The notes under the pieces are model-generated. The model was not told the origin of the DNA and searched no databases. It was given only the letters and a program-made list of their open reading frames with translations. Position numbers and translations under genes: made by a program. This document shows, piece after piece, positions 56,757 through 64,000 of a stretch of DNA of 64,000 nucleotides (the stretch's first letter is position 1; each line of letters starts with the position of its first letter). The stretch is from Nocardioides sp. T2.26MG-1 (lineage in GTDB: Bacteria; Actinomycetota; Actinomycetes; Propionibacteriales; Nocardioidaceae), in assembly GCF_950101795.1 (NCBI RefSeq), contig NZ_CATNLZ010000001.1, forward strand, positions 193,382 through 257,381, read 5' to 3'.

Positions 56757-58030
56757 CGCAGCGACACCTCCGCTCCGCGGGCCATCGGTCCGACGAGCAG
56801 CAGGCCCAGGTCGGGAACGTCCTCGGCCGGCACGCCGAGCGCCGGGCCGAGCAGGGATCGCAGCATGTCGCTCTCGGCGGCGGTGCCGACCATCGTGCGG
56901 TAGTACTGGTTGGGCGCCACCCGGGAGGTGCCCTTGCCGGTCGGCTCGTCGACGCCGTCGTTGAAGTCGGGCTGGTGCCGCACGGGGTTCTTCTGCGACC
57001 AGGGCGGGTTGGGCAGGTGGAGGCACGCCGGTCCCCGGTCCTCCCCGAAGCGCGGCTTGTCGTTGGCGTTGTAGGGCCGCGGCTGGTGCGGCAGCGTCTC
57101 CAGCACGATGTGCAGCATGAAGCCCCGGAACGCCTCGGCCTGGAGCTTGCCGGCGTTGACGATGCCGCGGGTCAGGCAGTTGTACTCGGGGGCGTACTTC
57201 GCGAACACGCGCAGCTGCTGCTGGCTGATCTCGCTGAAGCGGATCAGGTTGTCGCCGTTGTCCTCGAGGAAGCCGCGCGCCGTGTCGGAGAAGGAGGTCA
57301 CGTCGTCGAAGAGCGCCTGCAGCCGGACCTCGCGGTCCTCGAGCGTGCCGGTGGTCTTGACGGTGTCGTCGAGGATGTCCGCGATCTGCGGCATCACCTC
57401 GGCGTAGGTGTCGGACACCTGCGAGGTCAGGCGGAGGTCCTCGATCAGCTGCGGGATCTGCGGGTTGATCCGCTTGAGGTAGCTGTCGACGGTCTCGAGG
57501 TTGTCGCCGATCTGGTCGCCGCGGCCCTCGAGCGCGGTGGAGAGGGCGTTGAGCGTGAGGTTGATGTCGGCCGGCTGGACCGTGCGCAGCAGCGGGTAGA
57601 GGTCGGACAGCACCTTCTCGACCTCGATCGAGACCTCGGTGCGCTTGATGGTGTCGCCGGCCTCGATGTGGTGCGGTGAGGGGTCGGCGGGGATGTCGAG
57701 CGCGACGTACTTCTCGCCGAACAGGGTCTTGGGGACGATCGAGCCGCTGACGTTCTCGGGGATCGTGTCGATCTGGTTCGGGTAGATCCCGAGGGTGACC
57801 TTCGCTCCCTCCGGGTCGGGCTCGTAGTCGAGCACCTCGCCGACGATGACGCCGCGGATCTTCACGTCGGCGCGGTTGGGCAGCTGCATGCCGATCTTGG
57901 AGGCCTGCAGCGTGACCCTGTCGTAGTCCGCGAACTTCTTGGTGAAGACCGCGTAGGTGAGGTAGACGCCGGCCAGCAGCAGGCAGAGGAAGATCACGCC
58001 CAGCACCTTGTGTCCTGCGATCACGCGCAC
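56753..58030 (-). CDS. mceA: MCE family protein (MceA type)
   Basis: A 425-aa protein. One helix (VLGVIFLCLLLAGVYLTYAVF), MCE domain (VTLQASKIGMQLPNRADVKIRGVIVGEV, KTLFGEKYVALDIP), a long helical section and a C-terminal tail of about 120 residues with Cys residues and NQYYRTMVGTA. The longer tail and first place in the row fit MceA. The GTG at 58030 follows the permease stop by 4 bases; a second GTG at 58024 is possible. Confidence 0.94.
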   Translation of the reverse strand: MRVIAGHKVLGVIFLCLLLAGVYLTYAVFTKKFADYDRVTLQASKIGMQLPNRADVKIRGVIVGEVLDYEPDPEGAKVTLGIYPNQIDTIPENVSGSIVPKTLFGEKYVALDIPADPSPHHIEAGDTIKRTEVSIEVEKVLSDLYPLLRTVQPADINLTLNALSTALEGRGDQIGDNLETVDSYLKRINPQIPQLIEDLRLTSQVSDTYAEVMPQIADILDDTVKTTGTLEDREVRLQALFDDVTSFSDTARGFLEDNGDNLIRFSEISQQQLRVFAKYAPEYNCLTRGIVNAGKLQAEAFRGFMLHIVLETLPHQPRPYNANDKPRFGEDRGPACLHLPNPPWSQKNPVRHQPDFNDGVDEPTGKGTSRVAPNQYYRTMVGTAAESDMLRSLLGPALGVPAEDVPDLGLLLVGPMARGAEVSLR

Positions 58031-58034
58031 ACGA

Positions 58035-58862
58035 TCACCCCGCCAGCCTGACCGTCGTCGACGCGCCCCAGATCGCCATCGACAGGAACAGGTCGATCAC
58101 GTTGATCGCGACGATGCTCGTGCGCACGGCGCGGCCCACCGCGACGCCCACCCCGGCGGGCCCGCCGGAGGCGGTGTAGCCGTGGTAGCAGTGGATGAGG
58201 ATCACCGTGACGGCGAAGACGAGCACCTTGCCGAAGGACCACAACACGTCACCGGGTGGCAGGAACGAGTTGAAGTAGTGGTCGTAGGTCCCCGCCGACT
58301 GGCCGAAGAACTGCGTGACGGTCAGCCGGGTGGCGAAGTAGGAGGAGAGCAGGCCGACGACGTACAGCGGGACGATCGCGATCAGCCCGCCCACGATGCG
58401 GGTCGTGACCAGGAACGGGAGCGAGGGGATCGCCATCACCTCGAGGGCGTCGACCTCCTCGGAGATCCGCATCGAGCCGAGCTGTGCGGTGAACCCGCAG
58501 CCGACGGTGGCCGCGAGCGCGATGCCCGAGACCAGGGGCGCGATCTCGCGGGTGTTGAAGTAGGCCGACACGAAGCCGGCGAAGGCCGCGGTGCCGAGCT
58601 GGTCGAGGGCGGCGTAGCCGGACAGGCCCACCTGCGCGCCGGTGAAGAACGTCATCGCCATGATGACGCCGACCGTGCCGCCGATGACGGCCAGCGCGCC
58701 GCTGCCGAGGGTCACCTCCGCCAGGATGCGGAGGATCTCCTTCTTGTAGCGGTGGATCGCACGCGGGGTCCACGCGAGCGCCTTGATGAAGAACGCCAGC
58801 TCCGCGCCGAGGCTGTCCAGCGTCTTCATGGGGCGGTCGTAGACCGCTCGGATGTTCGCCAT
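58035..58862 (-). CDS. yrbEB: MlaE/YrbE-type permease, second copy
   Basis: A 275-aa permease. Several helices and the family core GFVSAYFNTREIAPLVSGIALAATVGCGFTAQLGSMRISEEVDALEVM are seen; the EEVDALEVM loop contacts the ATPase. With its sister it forms the membrane channel for lipid import. The longer N terminus (KTLDSLGAELAFFIKALAW) is typical of the second yrbE gene. It precedes mceA. Confidence 0.95.
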   Translation of the reverse strand: MANIRAVYDRPMKTLDSLGAELAFFIKALAWTPRAIHRYKKEILRILAEVTLGSGALAVIGGTVGVIMAMTFFTGAQVGLSGYAALDQLGTAAFAGFVSAYFNTREIAPLVSGIALAATVGCGFTAQLGSMRISEEVDALEVMAIPSLPFLVTTRIVGGLIAIVPLYVVGLLSSYFATRLTVTQFFGQSAGTYDHYFNSFLPPGDVLWSFGKVLVFAVTVILIHCYHGYTASGGPAGVGVAVGRAVRTSIVAINVIDLFLSMAIWGASTTVRLAG

Positions 58863-58870
58863 GGCTCGCC

Positions 58871-59656
58871 CTAGCCCGTCTTCGGTGGGACGAGCTGGAT
58901 GTAGATCGCGCTCATCACGAAGTTGACGATGAACAGGAGGATGAAGGTGACGACGACCGACTCGTTGACCGCGTCGCCGACGCCCTTCGGTCCGCCGGCG
59001 GCGTTCATGCCCTTGTAGCAGGCCACGACCGCGGCGATCAGGCCGAACACGAGGGCCTTCGCCATGCCCTGCCACAGGTCGGGCAGCTGCGAGAGGGCGG
59101 TGAAGCTCGCCAGGTAGGCGCCGGGCGTTCCGTCCTGGAGGACCACGTTGAAGAAGTAGCCACCGGCGACGCCGACGACGCTGACCATGCCGTTGAGGAA
59201 GACCGCGACCAGCATGGCCGCCAGCACGCGGGGCACCACCAGGCGCTGGATCGGGTCGATGCCGAGCACCATCATCGCGTCGAGCTCTTCGCGGATCTTG
59301 CGCGCACCCAGATCGGCCGCGATCGCGGAGCCGCCGGCGCCGGCGATCAGGAGGGCGGTGCCGATCGGCGCCGCCTGCTGGACGACGGCGAGCACCGACG
59401 CGGACCCGGTGAACGACTGGGCGCCGAACTGCTTGATCAGCCCGCCGACCTGCAGTGCGATCACCGCACCGAAGGGGATCGCCACCAGGGCGGTCGGGAC
59501 GATCGTCACCGAGGCGATGAACCACGCCTGCTGAATGAACTCCCGCATCTGGAACGGCCGCTTGAACAGCGCCCGCATGACGTCGAGACCGAAGGCGAAG
59601 AACTTGCCTGCGGTCCCCACGGGCGCGAGCACGCGGCTCGCGGTCAACGACGACAT
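58871..59656 (-). CDS. yrbEA: MlaE/YrbE-type permease, first copy
   Basis: A 261-aa permease with the same fold. The core is GAGGSAIAADLGARKIREELDAMMVLGIDPIQRLVVPRVLA with the coupling-loop Glu. Helices include FIASVTIVPTALVAIPFGAVIAL and VVVTFILLFIVNFVMSAIYI. It lies between the ATPase gene (8-base gap) and yrbEB (8-base gap). Confidence 0.95.
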   Translation of the reverse strand: MSSLTASRVLAPVGTAGKFFAFGLDVMRALFKRPFQMREFIQQAWFIASVTIVPTALVAIPFGAVIALQVGGLIKQFGAQSFTGSASVLAVVQQAAPIGTALLIAGAGGSAIAADLGARKIREELDAMMVLGIDPIQRLVVPRVLAAMLVAVFLNGMVSVVGVAGGYFFNVVLQDGTPGAYLASFTALSQLPDLWQGMAKALVFGLIAAVVACYKGMNAAGGPKGVGDAVNESVVVTFILLFIVNFVMSAIYIQLVPPKTG

Positions 59657-59663
59657 GGACCGC

Positions 59664-60617
59664 TCAGCCGCCCGTCGCCATCGACATGTTCTCGTCGAAC
59701 GAGCCCGGCGGCGGGGTCACGCCGTTGGCCCGGCACCAGTCGCCCGGCGGGCGTTGGCTGCGGCGCGGGATGCCGTTGGACGGCTCCAGCTGCAGCGGGA
59801 TCGGCGGCAGCGGCGGGAGCTCCTGGTCCTTCTCCGCCTCGAGCTCGTCGGCGTCCTTCTCCTCGGACATGCCGATCGGGCCGACCTTCTGGGCGTTGAG
59901 GAACTGGCGCACGACCGGCTCCTCGGAGGACAGGAGCATCTCGCGGGGGCCGAACATCGCGAGGTGACGGTGGTAGAGGAGCCCGATGTTGTCGGGCACG
60001 GTCCGGGCGGTGTTGATGTCGTGGGTGACGATCAGGAACGTCGCGTCGATCTGGGCGTTGAGGTCGACGATGAGCTGGTTGAGGAACGCCGTCCGGACCG
60101 GGTCGAGACCGGAGTCGGGCTCGTCGAAGAGGACGATCTCGGGGTCGAGCACCAGCGCGCGGGCCAGCCCGGCGCGCTTGCGCATGCCGCCGGAGATCTC
60201 GCCCGGGAGCTTGTCCTCGGCGCCGACCAGGCCGACCAGGTCCATCTTCTCCATGACGATGTCACGGATCTGGGACTCGGACTTCTTGGTGTGCTCGCGC
60301 AGCGGGAACGCGACGTTGTCGTAGAGGTTCATCGAGCCGAACATCGCGCCGTCCTGGAACAGCACCCCGAACAGCTTGCGGATCTCGTAGAGGTCCTTCT
60401 CGGAGCAGGTGGCGATGTCGGTGCCCTCGATGACGATCGAGCCCTGGTCGGGCTTGAGCAGGCCGATGAGGGTCTTGAGGAAGACCGACTTGCCGGTGCC
60501 GGACGGGCCGAGCATCACGCAGATCTCGCCCGCGGGGACCGTCAGGGAGACGTCACCCCAGATCAGCTGTTTGCCGAACGACTTGCTCAGGTGCTCGACC
60601 TGGATCTCAACGCCCAT
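59664..60617 (-). CDS. mceG: ABC transporter ATP-binding protein of the Mce system (MceG/Mkl)
   Basis: A 317-aa ATPase. Walker A is GPSGTGKS, signature EISGGMRKRAGLARALV, Walker B EIVLFDEP, and switch His in IVTHDIN. A C-terminal extension of about 70 residues, rich in Pro, Glu and Asp, is the mark of MceG/Mkl. In mycobacteria this gene lies apart from the mce operons, between rplL and rpoB; here it is next to rplL too but heads the full operon. ATG at 60617 is chosen over an upstream in-frame start because the earlier residues are low-complexity. Confidence 0.95.
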   Translation of the reverse strand: MGVEIQVEHLSKSFGKQLIWGDVSLTVPAGEICVMLGPSGTGKSVFLKTLIGLLKPDQGSIVIEGTDIATCSEKDLYEIRKLFGVLFQDGAMFGSMNLYDNVAFPLREHTKKSESQIRDIVMEKMDLVGLVGAEDKLPGEISGGMRKRAGLARALVLDPEIVLFDEPDSGLDPVRTAFLNQLIVDLNAQIDATFLIVTHDINTARTVPDNIGLLYHRHLAMFGPREMLLSSEEPVVRQFLNAQKVGPIGMSEEKDADELEAEKDQELPPLPPIPLQLEPSNGIPRRSQRPPGDWCRANGVTPPPGSFDENMSMATGG

Positions 60618-60821
60618 GACCGCCCTCGTCCCTCCATCGCTGCGCGCGCTCCGGATCCCGGGCCGGGCACGCCTGACACTCCCCCGCCTCCCACTGACCG
60701 GTAACAACGCCGAAGTAGCGGCGAGGTTACGCGTCGGTTTCCTTCCCCGCACCCCCCGACTTACACCTTGGACACGGCTGGAACCGGTCCACGTCTGGAC
60801 CGCAGGCCGGACCCGAAATGC

Positions 60822-60862
60822 CACGAGGGGCGGTCCACCGCGTGGGTGGACCGCCCCTCGTG
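60822..60862 (-). terminator. rplL terminator
   Basis: A perfect 18-bp stem (arm CACGAGGGGCGGTCCACC) with a 5-base loop lies 33 bases after the rplL stop. It should end the rplJL transcript and insulate it from the mce operon, which must then have its own promoter in 60618-60820. Confidence 0.85.
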
Positions 60863-60894
60863 AGGGTCGTGCTGGGCCGCATGCGGCCCGGGCG

Positions 60895-61287
60895 TCACTT
60901 GAGGGTGACGGTGGCGCCGGCGCCCTCGAGGGCGTCCTTGGCCTTCTCGGCCGCGTCCTTGGCGACCTTCTCGAGGATCGGCTTCGGAGCCGCCTCGACG
61001 AGCTCCTTGGCCTCCTTGAGACCGAGGGAGGTCAGCGCGCGGACCTCCTTGATCACGTTGATCTTCTTCTCGCCGGCCGACTCGAGGATGACGTCGAACT
61101 CGTCCTGCTCGGCAGCGGCCTCGCCGCCGCCGGCAGCGCCGCCCGCAGCGGGAGCGGCGGCAACGGCAACCGGAGCAGCGGCGGTGACGCCGAAGGTCTC
61201 CTCGAACTGCTTCACGAACTCGCTGAGCTCGATCAGCGTCATCTCCTTGAACGCGTCGAGGAGCTCGTCAGTGCTGAGCTTCGCCAT
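60895..61287 (-). CDS. rplL: 50S ribosomal protein L7/L12
   Basis: A 130-aa protein. The N-terminal dimer part ([26 protein letters not shown]) is joined by an Ala/Gly hinge (residues about 36-58) to the C-terminal factor-binding domain ([36 protein letters not shown]). Length is normal. It is co-transcribed with rplJ across a 91-base gap. Confidence 0.99.
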   Translation of the reverse strand: MAKLSTDELLDAFKEMTLIELSEFVKQFEETFGVTAAAPVAVAAAPAAGGAAGGGEAAAEQDEFDVILESAGEKKINVIKEVRALTSLGLKEAKELVEAAPKPILEKVAKDAAEKAKDALEGAGATVTLK

Positions 61288-61378
61288 GGTGGCGTTTCCT
61301 TCCATTCGGTGGCCGCGGGCGGTGTCGCGCCGAGGCCGGGTTTCAGGTGGTGGTTACCAGGTCGGACCGGGTTGCCGG

Positions 61379-62086
61379 TCAGGCCTCGGTGGTGTCGCCC
61401 TCGTCGGAGGCGGTGGTCTCAGCGGCGGTCTCCTCGGCGGGAGCCTCCTCTGCGGCCGGCGCCTCGTCAGCGGGGGCCTCGGTCTCGTCCGCTGCCTCGG
61501 CAGCGGGCTCGGCCGGGGCCTCCTCGGCGGCGACCGGCGCAGTGCCGGCACCACCTGCGAGGATCGAGGGGTCCTGCTCGGCCTTCGCCTGGAGCGCACC
61601 CGCGAGGCGGGCGGCCTGGGCGAGAGGCGCGTTGAGCAGGTAGACGGCCTGGCTGAGCGACGCGAGCATCGCGCCAGCCAGCTTGCCCAGGAGCACCTCG
61701 CGGGACTCGAGATCGGCCAGCTTGGCGATCTCGCTCGCGTCGAGGGGCTTGCCGTCCAGGACGCCGCCCTTGATGACAAGGGTGGGGTTGGCCTTGGCAA
61801 AGTCACGCAGACCCTTGGCCGCCTCGACCACGTCGCCGTTGATGAAGGCGATGGCGGTCGGGCCGGTCAACAGGTCGTCGAAGCCGGAGATGCCCGCCTC
61901 ATTGGCGGCGATCTTGGCCAGCGTGTTCTTGACCACGGCGTAGTTGGCGTTCTCGCCGAGGGAGCGCCGCAAGTCCTGCAGCTGCTTCACGGTGAGACCG
62001 CGGTACTCGGTCAGCACGGCACCGGCGGACTCGTTGAAGGACTCAACGATCTCCGCGACGGCTGCCTGCTTGTCTGCCCGCGCCAT
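61379..62086 (-). CDS. rplJ: 50S ribosomal protein L10 with acidic C-terminal tail
   Basis: A 235-aa L10. Residues 1-175 are normal ([80 protein letters not shown]). About 55 further residues rich in Ala, Glu and Pro extend the C terminus beyond the usual length; this tail lies after the L12-binding helix. AAGGAGACCC precedes the ATG. Translation is probably controlled by the L10 leader upstream. Confidence 0.98.
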   Translation of the reverse strand: MARADKQAAVAEIVESFNESAGAVLTEYRGLTVKQLQDLRRSLGENANYAVVKNTLAKIAANEAGISGFDDLLTGPTAIAFINGDVVEAAKGLRDFAKANPTLVIKGGVLDGKPLDASEIAKLADLESREVLLGKLAGAMLASLSQAVYLLNAPLAQAARLAGALQAKAEQDPSILAGGAGTAPVAAEEAPAEPAAEAADETEAPADEAPAAEEAPAEETAAETTASDEGDTTEA

Positions 62087-62099
62087 GGGTCTCCTTCCG

Positions 62100-62274
62100 A
62101 TGGTCGACCACCTGAAGGGAGCCCCCGGAAATGACGAACGCCCCGAGCACAGGCTCAGGGCGTGGACCCCCGCGAGGAGGAGCTGCTCTTTCACCTGCGC
62201 AGGCCGTCCGCGTTTCCGCGGAACCTTCGGTCACTCCACGTGCGTGGCGAGACAACCGGCGGTCTTTGGTTTCG
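62100..62274 (-). ncRNA. Ribosomal protein L10 leader with attenuator hairpin
   Basis: The leader contains the CCGAAGG and GGCCTGCGCAGGTGA segments that typify actinobacterial L10 leaders, which bind the L10-L12 complex. After them an 11-bp hairpin ACGCCCTGAGC/GCTCGGGGCGT (62138-62148 and 62153-62163) followed by TCGTCATTT can terminate transcription. Excess L10 would thus stop rplJL synthesis. A covariance search would settle the exact bounds. Confidence 0.75.
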
Positions 62275-62280
62275 TGGAGA

Positions 62281-62309
62281 ACAGTACGACGGTTCGGGGG
62301 GTGAGCCAA
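62281..62309 (-). promoter_or_regulatory. rplJ promoter
   Basis: On the minus strand TTGGCT (62304-62309) and TACTGT (62281-62286) are 17 bases apart. Start would be near 62274, just before the L10 leader. Confidence 0.75.
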
Positions 62310-62362
62310 ATCGTCGTCGGCCCACACCGCGGGACCGATGATCGACGGCCTCCCGGTGCTGG

Positions 62363-62419
62363 ATTGTCCGTCCTGGCCGCCGCAGGGAACCCTTGACCCG
62401 ACTGGTGAGGACGGACAAT
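62363..62419. repeat. 12-bp inverted repeat upstream of rplJ promoter
   Basis: ATTGTCCGTCCT (62363-62374) and AGGACGGACAAT (62408-62419) are perfect inverted copies with 33 bases between. They lie upstream of the rplJ promoter and downstream of the rplKA terminator. They may bind a regulator or be a small repeat element; nothing shows which. Confidence 0.5.
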
Positions 62420-62466
62420 GGCGCCCCCGGGAGGACACCGACCCCGACCGGACAGCCTCACAAATG

Positions 62467-62502
62467 ACGTCGACCCCCCCCGATCACCGGGCGGGTCGAC
62501 GT
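62467..62502 (-). terminator. rplKA terminator
   Basis: A 10-bp stem ACGTCGACCC/GGGTCGACGT lies just after the rplA stop, with an inner C/G-rich part and a short CATTTGTG run behind it on the minus strand. Confidence 0.75.
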
Positions 62503-62512
62503 ACGGGTGCGA

Positions 62513-63235
62513 TCAGGCCTGCGCGTTCTCGTCCTCGAGTGCGACGTTGCGCGTCCGGTTCGGGTCGACCTGGATGCCGGGGCCCATCGTCGTGGAGACG
62601 GTGATCTTCCGGATGTAGCGGCCCTTGGAGCTGGCCGGCTTGAGCCGGAGCACCTCCTCGAGCGCCGCGGCGTAGTTCTCGGCCAGCTGGGCCTCGTCGA
62701 ACGACGCCTTGCCGATGATGAAGTGGAGGTTGGCGTGCCGGTCGACGCGGAACTCGATCTTGCCGCCCTTGATGTCGGTCACGGCCTTGGCCACGTCCGG
62801 GGTCACGGTGCCGGTCTTGGGGTTCGGCATCAGGCCACGGGGGCCGAGCACGCGGCCGAGGCGGCCGACCTTGCCCATCAGGTCCGGGGTGGCGACCACG
62901 GCGTCGAAGTCGAGCCAGCCGCCGGCGACCTTGTCGATCAGCTCGTCGCCGCCGACGACGTCGGCGCCGGCCTCACGGGCGGCCTCGGCCTTGTCACCGG
63001 TCGCGAACACGAGGACGCGGGCGGTCTTGCCGGTGCCGTGCGGGAGGTTGACGGTGCCGCGGACCATCTGGTCGGCCTTGCGGGGGTCGACACCGAGGCG
63101 CATCACGACGTCGACGGTCTCGTCGAACTTCTTCTTGCTGGTGGTCTTCGCGATCTTGATCGCGGCGAGCGGGGCGAAGATCTCGTCCTTGTCGAACGTG
63201 TCCGCCGCTGCGCGGTAGGTCTTGCTGCGCTGCAT
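62513..63235 (-). CDS. rplA: 50S ribosomal protein L1
   Basis: A 240-aa L1 of normal length. Seen are [12 protein letters not shown] at the start, [47 protein letters not shown] (RNA-binding loop) and [17 protein letters not shown]. The ATG at 63235 follows a purine-rich ribosome site. It lies after rplK, from which it is parted by a 184-base gap that holds a dispersed repeat. Confidence 0.99.
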   Translation of the reverse strand: MQRSKTYRAAADTFDKDEIFAPLAAIKIAKTTSKKKFDETVDVVMRLGVDPRKADQMVRGTVNLPHGTGKTARVLVFATGDKAEAAREAGADVVGGDELIDKVAGGWLDFDAVVATPDLMGKVGRLGRVLGPRGLMPNPKTGTVTPDVAKAVTDIKGGKIEFRVDRHANLHFIIGKASFDEAQLAENYAAALEEVLRLKPASSKGRYIRKITVSTTMGPGIQVDPNRTRNVALEDENAQA

Positions 63236-63299
63236 GAGCTTTCTCTTCTCTCTTCGAAAGGTGTGGTCAGCGAGCCAGCGCGGCTCTGCCACAGGTGTT

Positions 63300-63414
63300 G
63301 CCGGATACCTACTGGGTTTCGAGACGCATCGGGTAGCCCCTCGCTCCGCTCGGGCCTGCGCCGACGCTCCTCAACCTTCGAGCCTCGTCCTGGCCTTCGC
63401 ACGCTCAGGCCAGG
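63300..63414 (-). repeat. Dispersed repeat element in the rplK-rplA gap
   Basis: The sequence CTACTGGGTTTCGAGA (63309-63324) begins an element that continues through TCGCTCCGCTCGGGC and CTCCTCAACC to a hairpin CCTGGCCT/AGGCCAGG at 63389-63414. The same 16 bases recur at the right edge (63985-64000). Elements with this TTTCGAGAC ... CTCAACC layout are, from memory, widespread between genes in Nocardioides. Confidence 0.65.
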
Positions 63415-63419
63415 GGCTC

Positions 63420-63848
63420 TCAGTCGGTGGTGACGCCCATGGAGCGGGCGGTGCCCTCGACGATCTTCATCGCCGCGTCGATGTCGTTGGCGTTGAGGTC
63501 GGGCAGCTTGGTCTGGGCGATCTCGCGCACCTGGTCCTTGGTCAGCTTGCCGACCTTCTCCTTGTGCGGGACACCCGAGCCCTTGCTCAGGCCGGCAGCC
63601 TTCTTGATCAGCTCCGCGGCGGGCGGGGTCTTGGTGATGAACGTGAAGGACCGGTCCTCGTAGATCGTGATCTCGACCGGGATGACGTTCCCGCGCATCG
63701 ACTCCGTCTGCGCGTTGTAGGCCTTGCAGAACTCCATGATGTTCACGCCGTGCGGACCGAGGGCGGTACCGACGGGCGGAGCGGGAGTCGCGGCACCGGC
63801 CTGCAGCTGCACCTTGACCAGTGCGGCGATCTTCTTCTTCGGAGGCAT
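63420..63848 (-). CDS. rplK: 50S ribosomal protein L11
   Basis: A 142-aa L11 of normal length. Seen are [43 protein letters not shown] at the start (with [13 protein letters not shown]), [20 protein letters not shown] and the C-terminal RNA-binding part [25 protein letters not shown]. It is the first visible gene of the rplKA unit; nusG would be expected to the right, outside the window. Confidence 0.99.
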   Translation of the reverse strand: MPPKKKIAALVKVQLQAGAATPAPPVGTALGPHGVNIMEFCKAYNAQTESMRGNVIPVEITIYEDRSFTFITKTPPAAELIKKAAGLSKGSGVPHKEKVGKLTKDQVREIAQTKLPDLNANDIDAAMKIVEGTARSMGVTTD

Positions 63849-63984
63849 TGCTTCTCTTTCTCTCTCGTGGTCATGACGAGGGGTACGTCGTACGCCTCTG
63901 CCACCTGCTGTCGCCCGAGGGCAACCTGACTATTGTGCTGCGGGATCCGGGGTTATGCGAATCCGGGCTGGCCGATCCGCAGTT

Positions 63985-64000
63985 CTACTGGGTTTCGAGA
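63985..64000 (-). repeat. Edge of a second copy of the TTTCGAGA element
   Basis: The last 16 bases of the window are identical to 63309-63324. The rest of the copy lies beyond the window. It stands 137 bases upstream of rplK. Confidence 0.6.

Larger units (their letters stand above)
62087..62512 (-). other. Intergenic region between rplA and rplJ
   Basis: No protein gene is supported here. Reading the minus strand it holds the rplKA terminator hairpin (62467-62502), a 12-bp inverted repeat (62363-62419), the rplJ promoter (62281-62309) and the L10 leader with an attenuator hairpin. Confidence 0.8.

Noticed and set aside
60786-60801. GGTCCACGTCTGGACC inverted repeat as mce operator
   Set aside because: It is a 6-bp pair close to the similar rplL terminator arm; too weak to name as an operator without comparative data.
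63300-63414. Insertion sequence in the rplK-rplA gap
   Set aside because: The gap is 184 bases with no transposase frame or target duplication; it fits a short dispersed repeat better.

Overview
This window is high-GC actinobacterial chromosome. The evidence is abundant GTG and TTG starts, runs of 1-nt and 4-nt stop/start overlaps, TAGGGT-type -10 boxes, an mce lipid-importer cluster, and an Mkl/MceG-type ATPase beside rplL as in mycobacteria. Gene content and style suggest Nocardioides or a close relative in the Propionibacteriales; this is inferred, not shown by a marker search.

Left part (1-19.7 kb): pdxH (cut by the left edge) diverges from a citrate synthase 2 gene followed by an SDR and a YciI-like gene. 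Next come a secreted M15-like protein, an ASCH-like protein and a methyltransferase. A two-component system (LuxR-type regulator plus histidine kinase) diverges from an ABC exporter pair. Then follow a GNAT acetyltransferase and zinc-ribbon membrane protein, serC, and an SGNH hydrolase. A minus-strand run from 19.7 kb to 11.9 kb carries a HOT-type alcohol dehydrogenase, a fused FAD/Fe-S oxidoreductase, a 28-aa membrane peptide, a methyltransferase, a membrane-anchored propeller-like protein, topoisomerase IB and a macro-domain deacetylase.

Central part (19.7-41.4 kb): the most interesting unit is a plus-strand cluster at 19763-29869. It has a GH5-like glycosidase, a small membrane protein, a cellulose-synthase-like glycosyltransferase fused to MshEN/GspE-N-like (candidate c-di-GMP) domains, a polytopic membrane protein, a Pro/Glu-rich coiled-coil protein, two lipoproteins (one a PstS-like binding protein with a coiled-coil insertion) and a secreted duplicated-domain protein. 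All but the glycosidase are joined by 1-nt or 4-nt overlaps. I read it as a regulated exopolysaccharide synthesis and export system. After it come a tandem-Nudix protein, a geranylgeranyl/menaquinone reductase, DsrE-like and HxlR genes, two small minus-strand genes, and a four-gene FtsX-type ABC system.

Right part (41.4-64 kb): minus-strand core genes. rplK-rplA and rplJ-rplL (with an L10 leader attenuator) are followed by an 11-gene mce operon (ATPase, two YrbE permeases, six Mce proteins, two Mce-associated proteins, the last fused to a degenerate J domain), then rpoB-rpoC. The mce operon therefore separates rplJL from rpoBC.

Three kinds of short repeat stand out: 21-bp units that supply the stop codons of two converging genes, a hairpin repeat that supplies the stop codons of both rpoB and mceB, and a TTTCGAGA-type element between rplK and rplA whose left end recurs at the right edge. 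I saw no tRNA, rRNA, IS element, prophage or CRISPR array.
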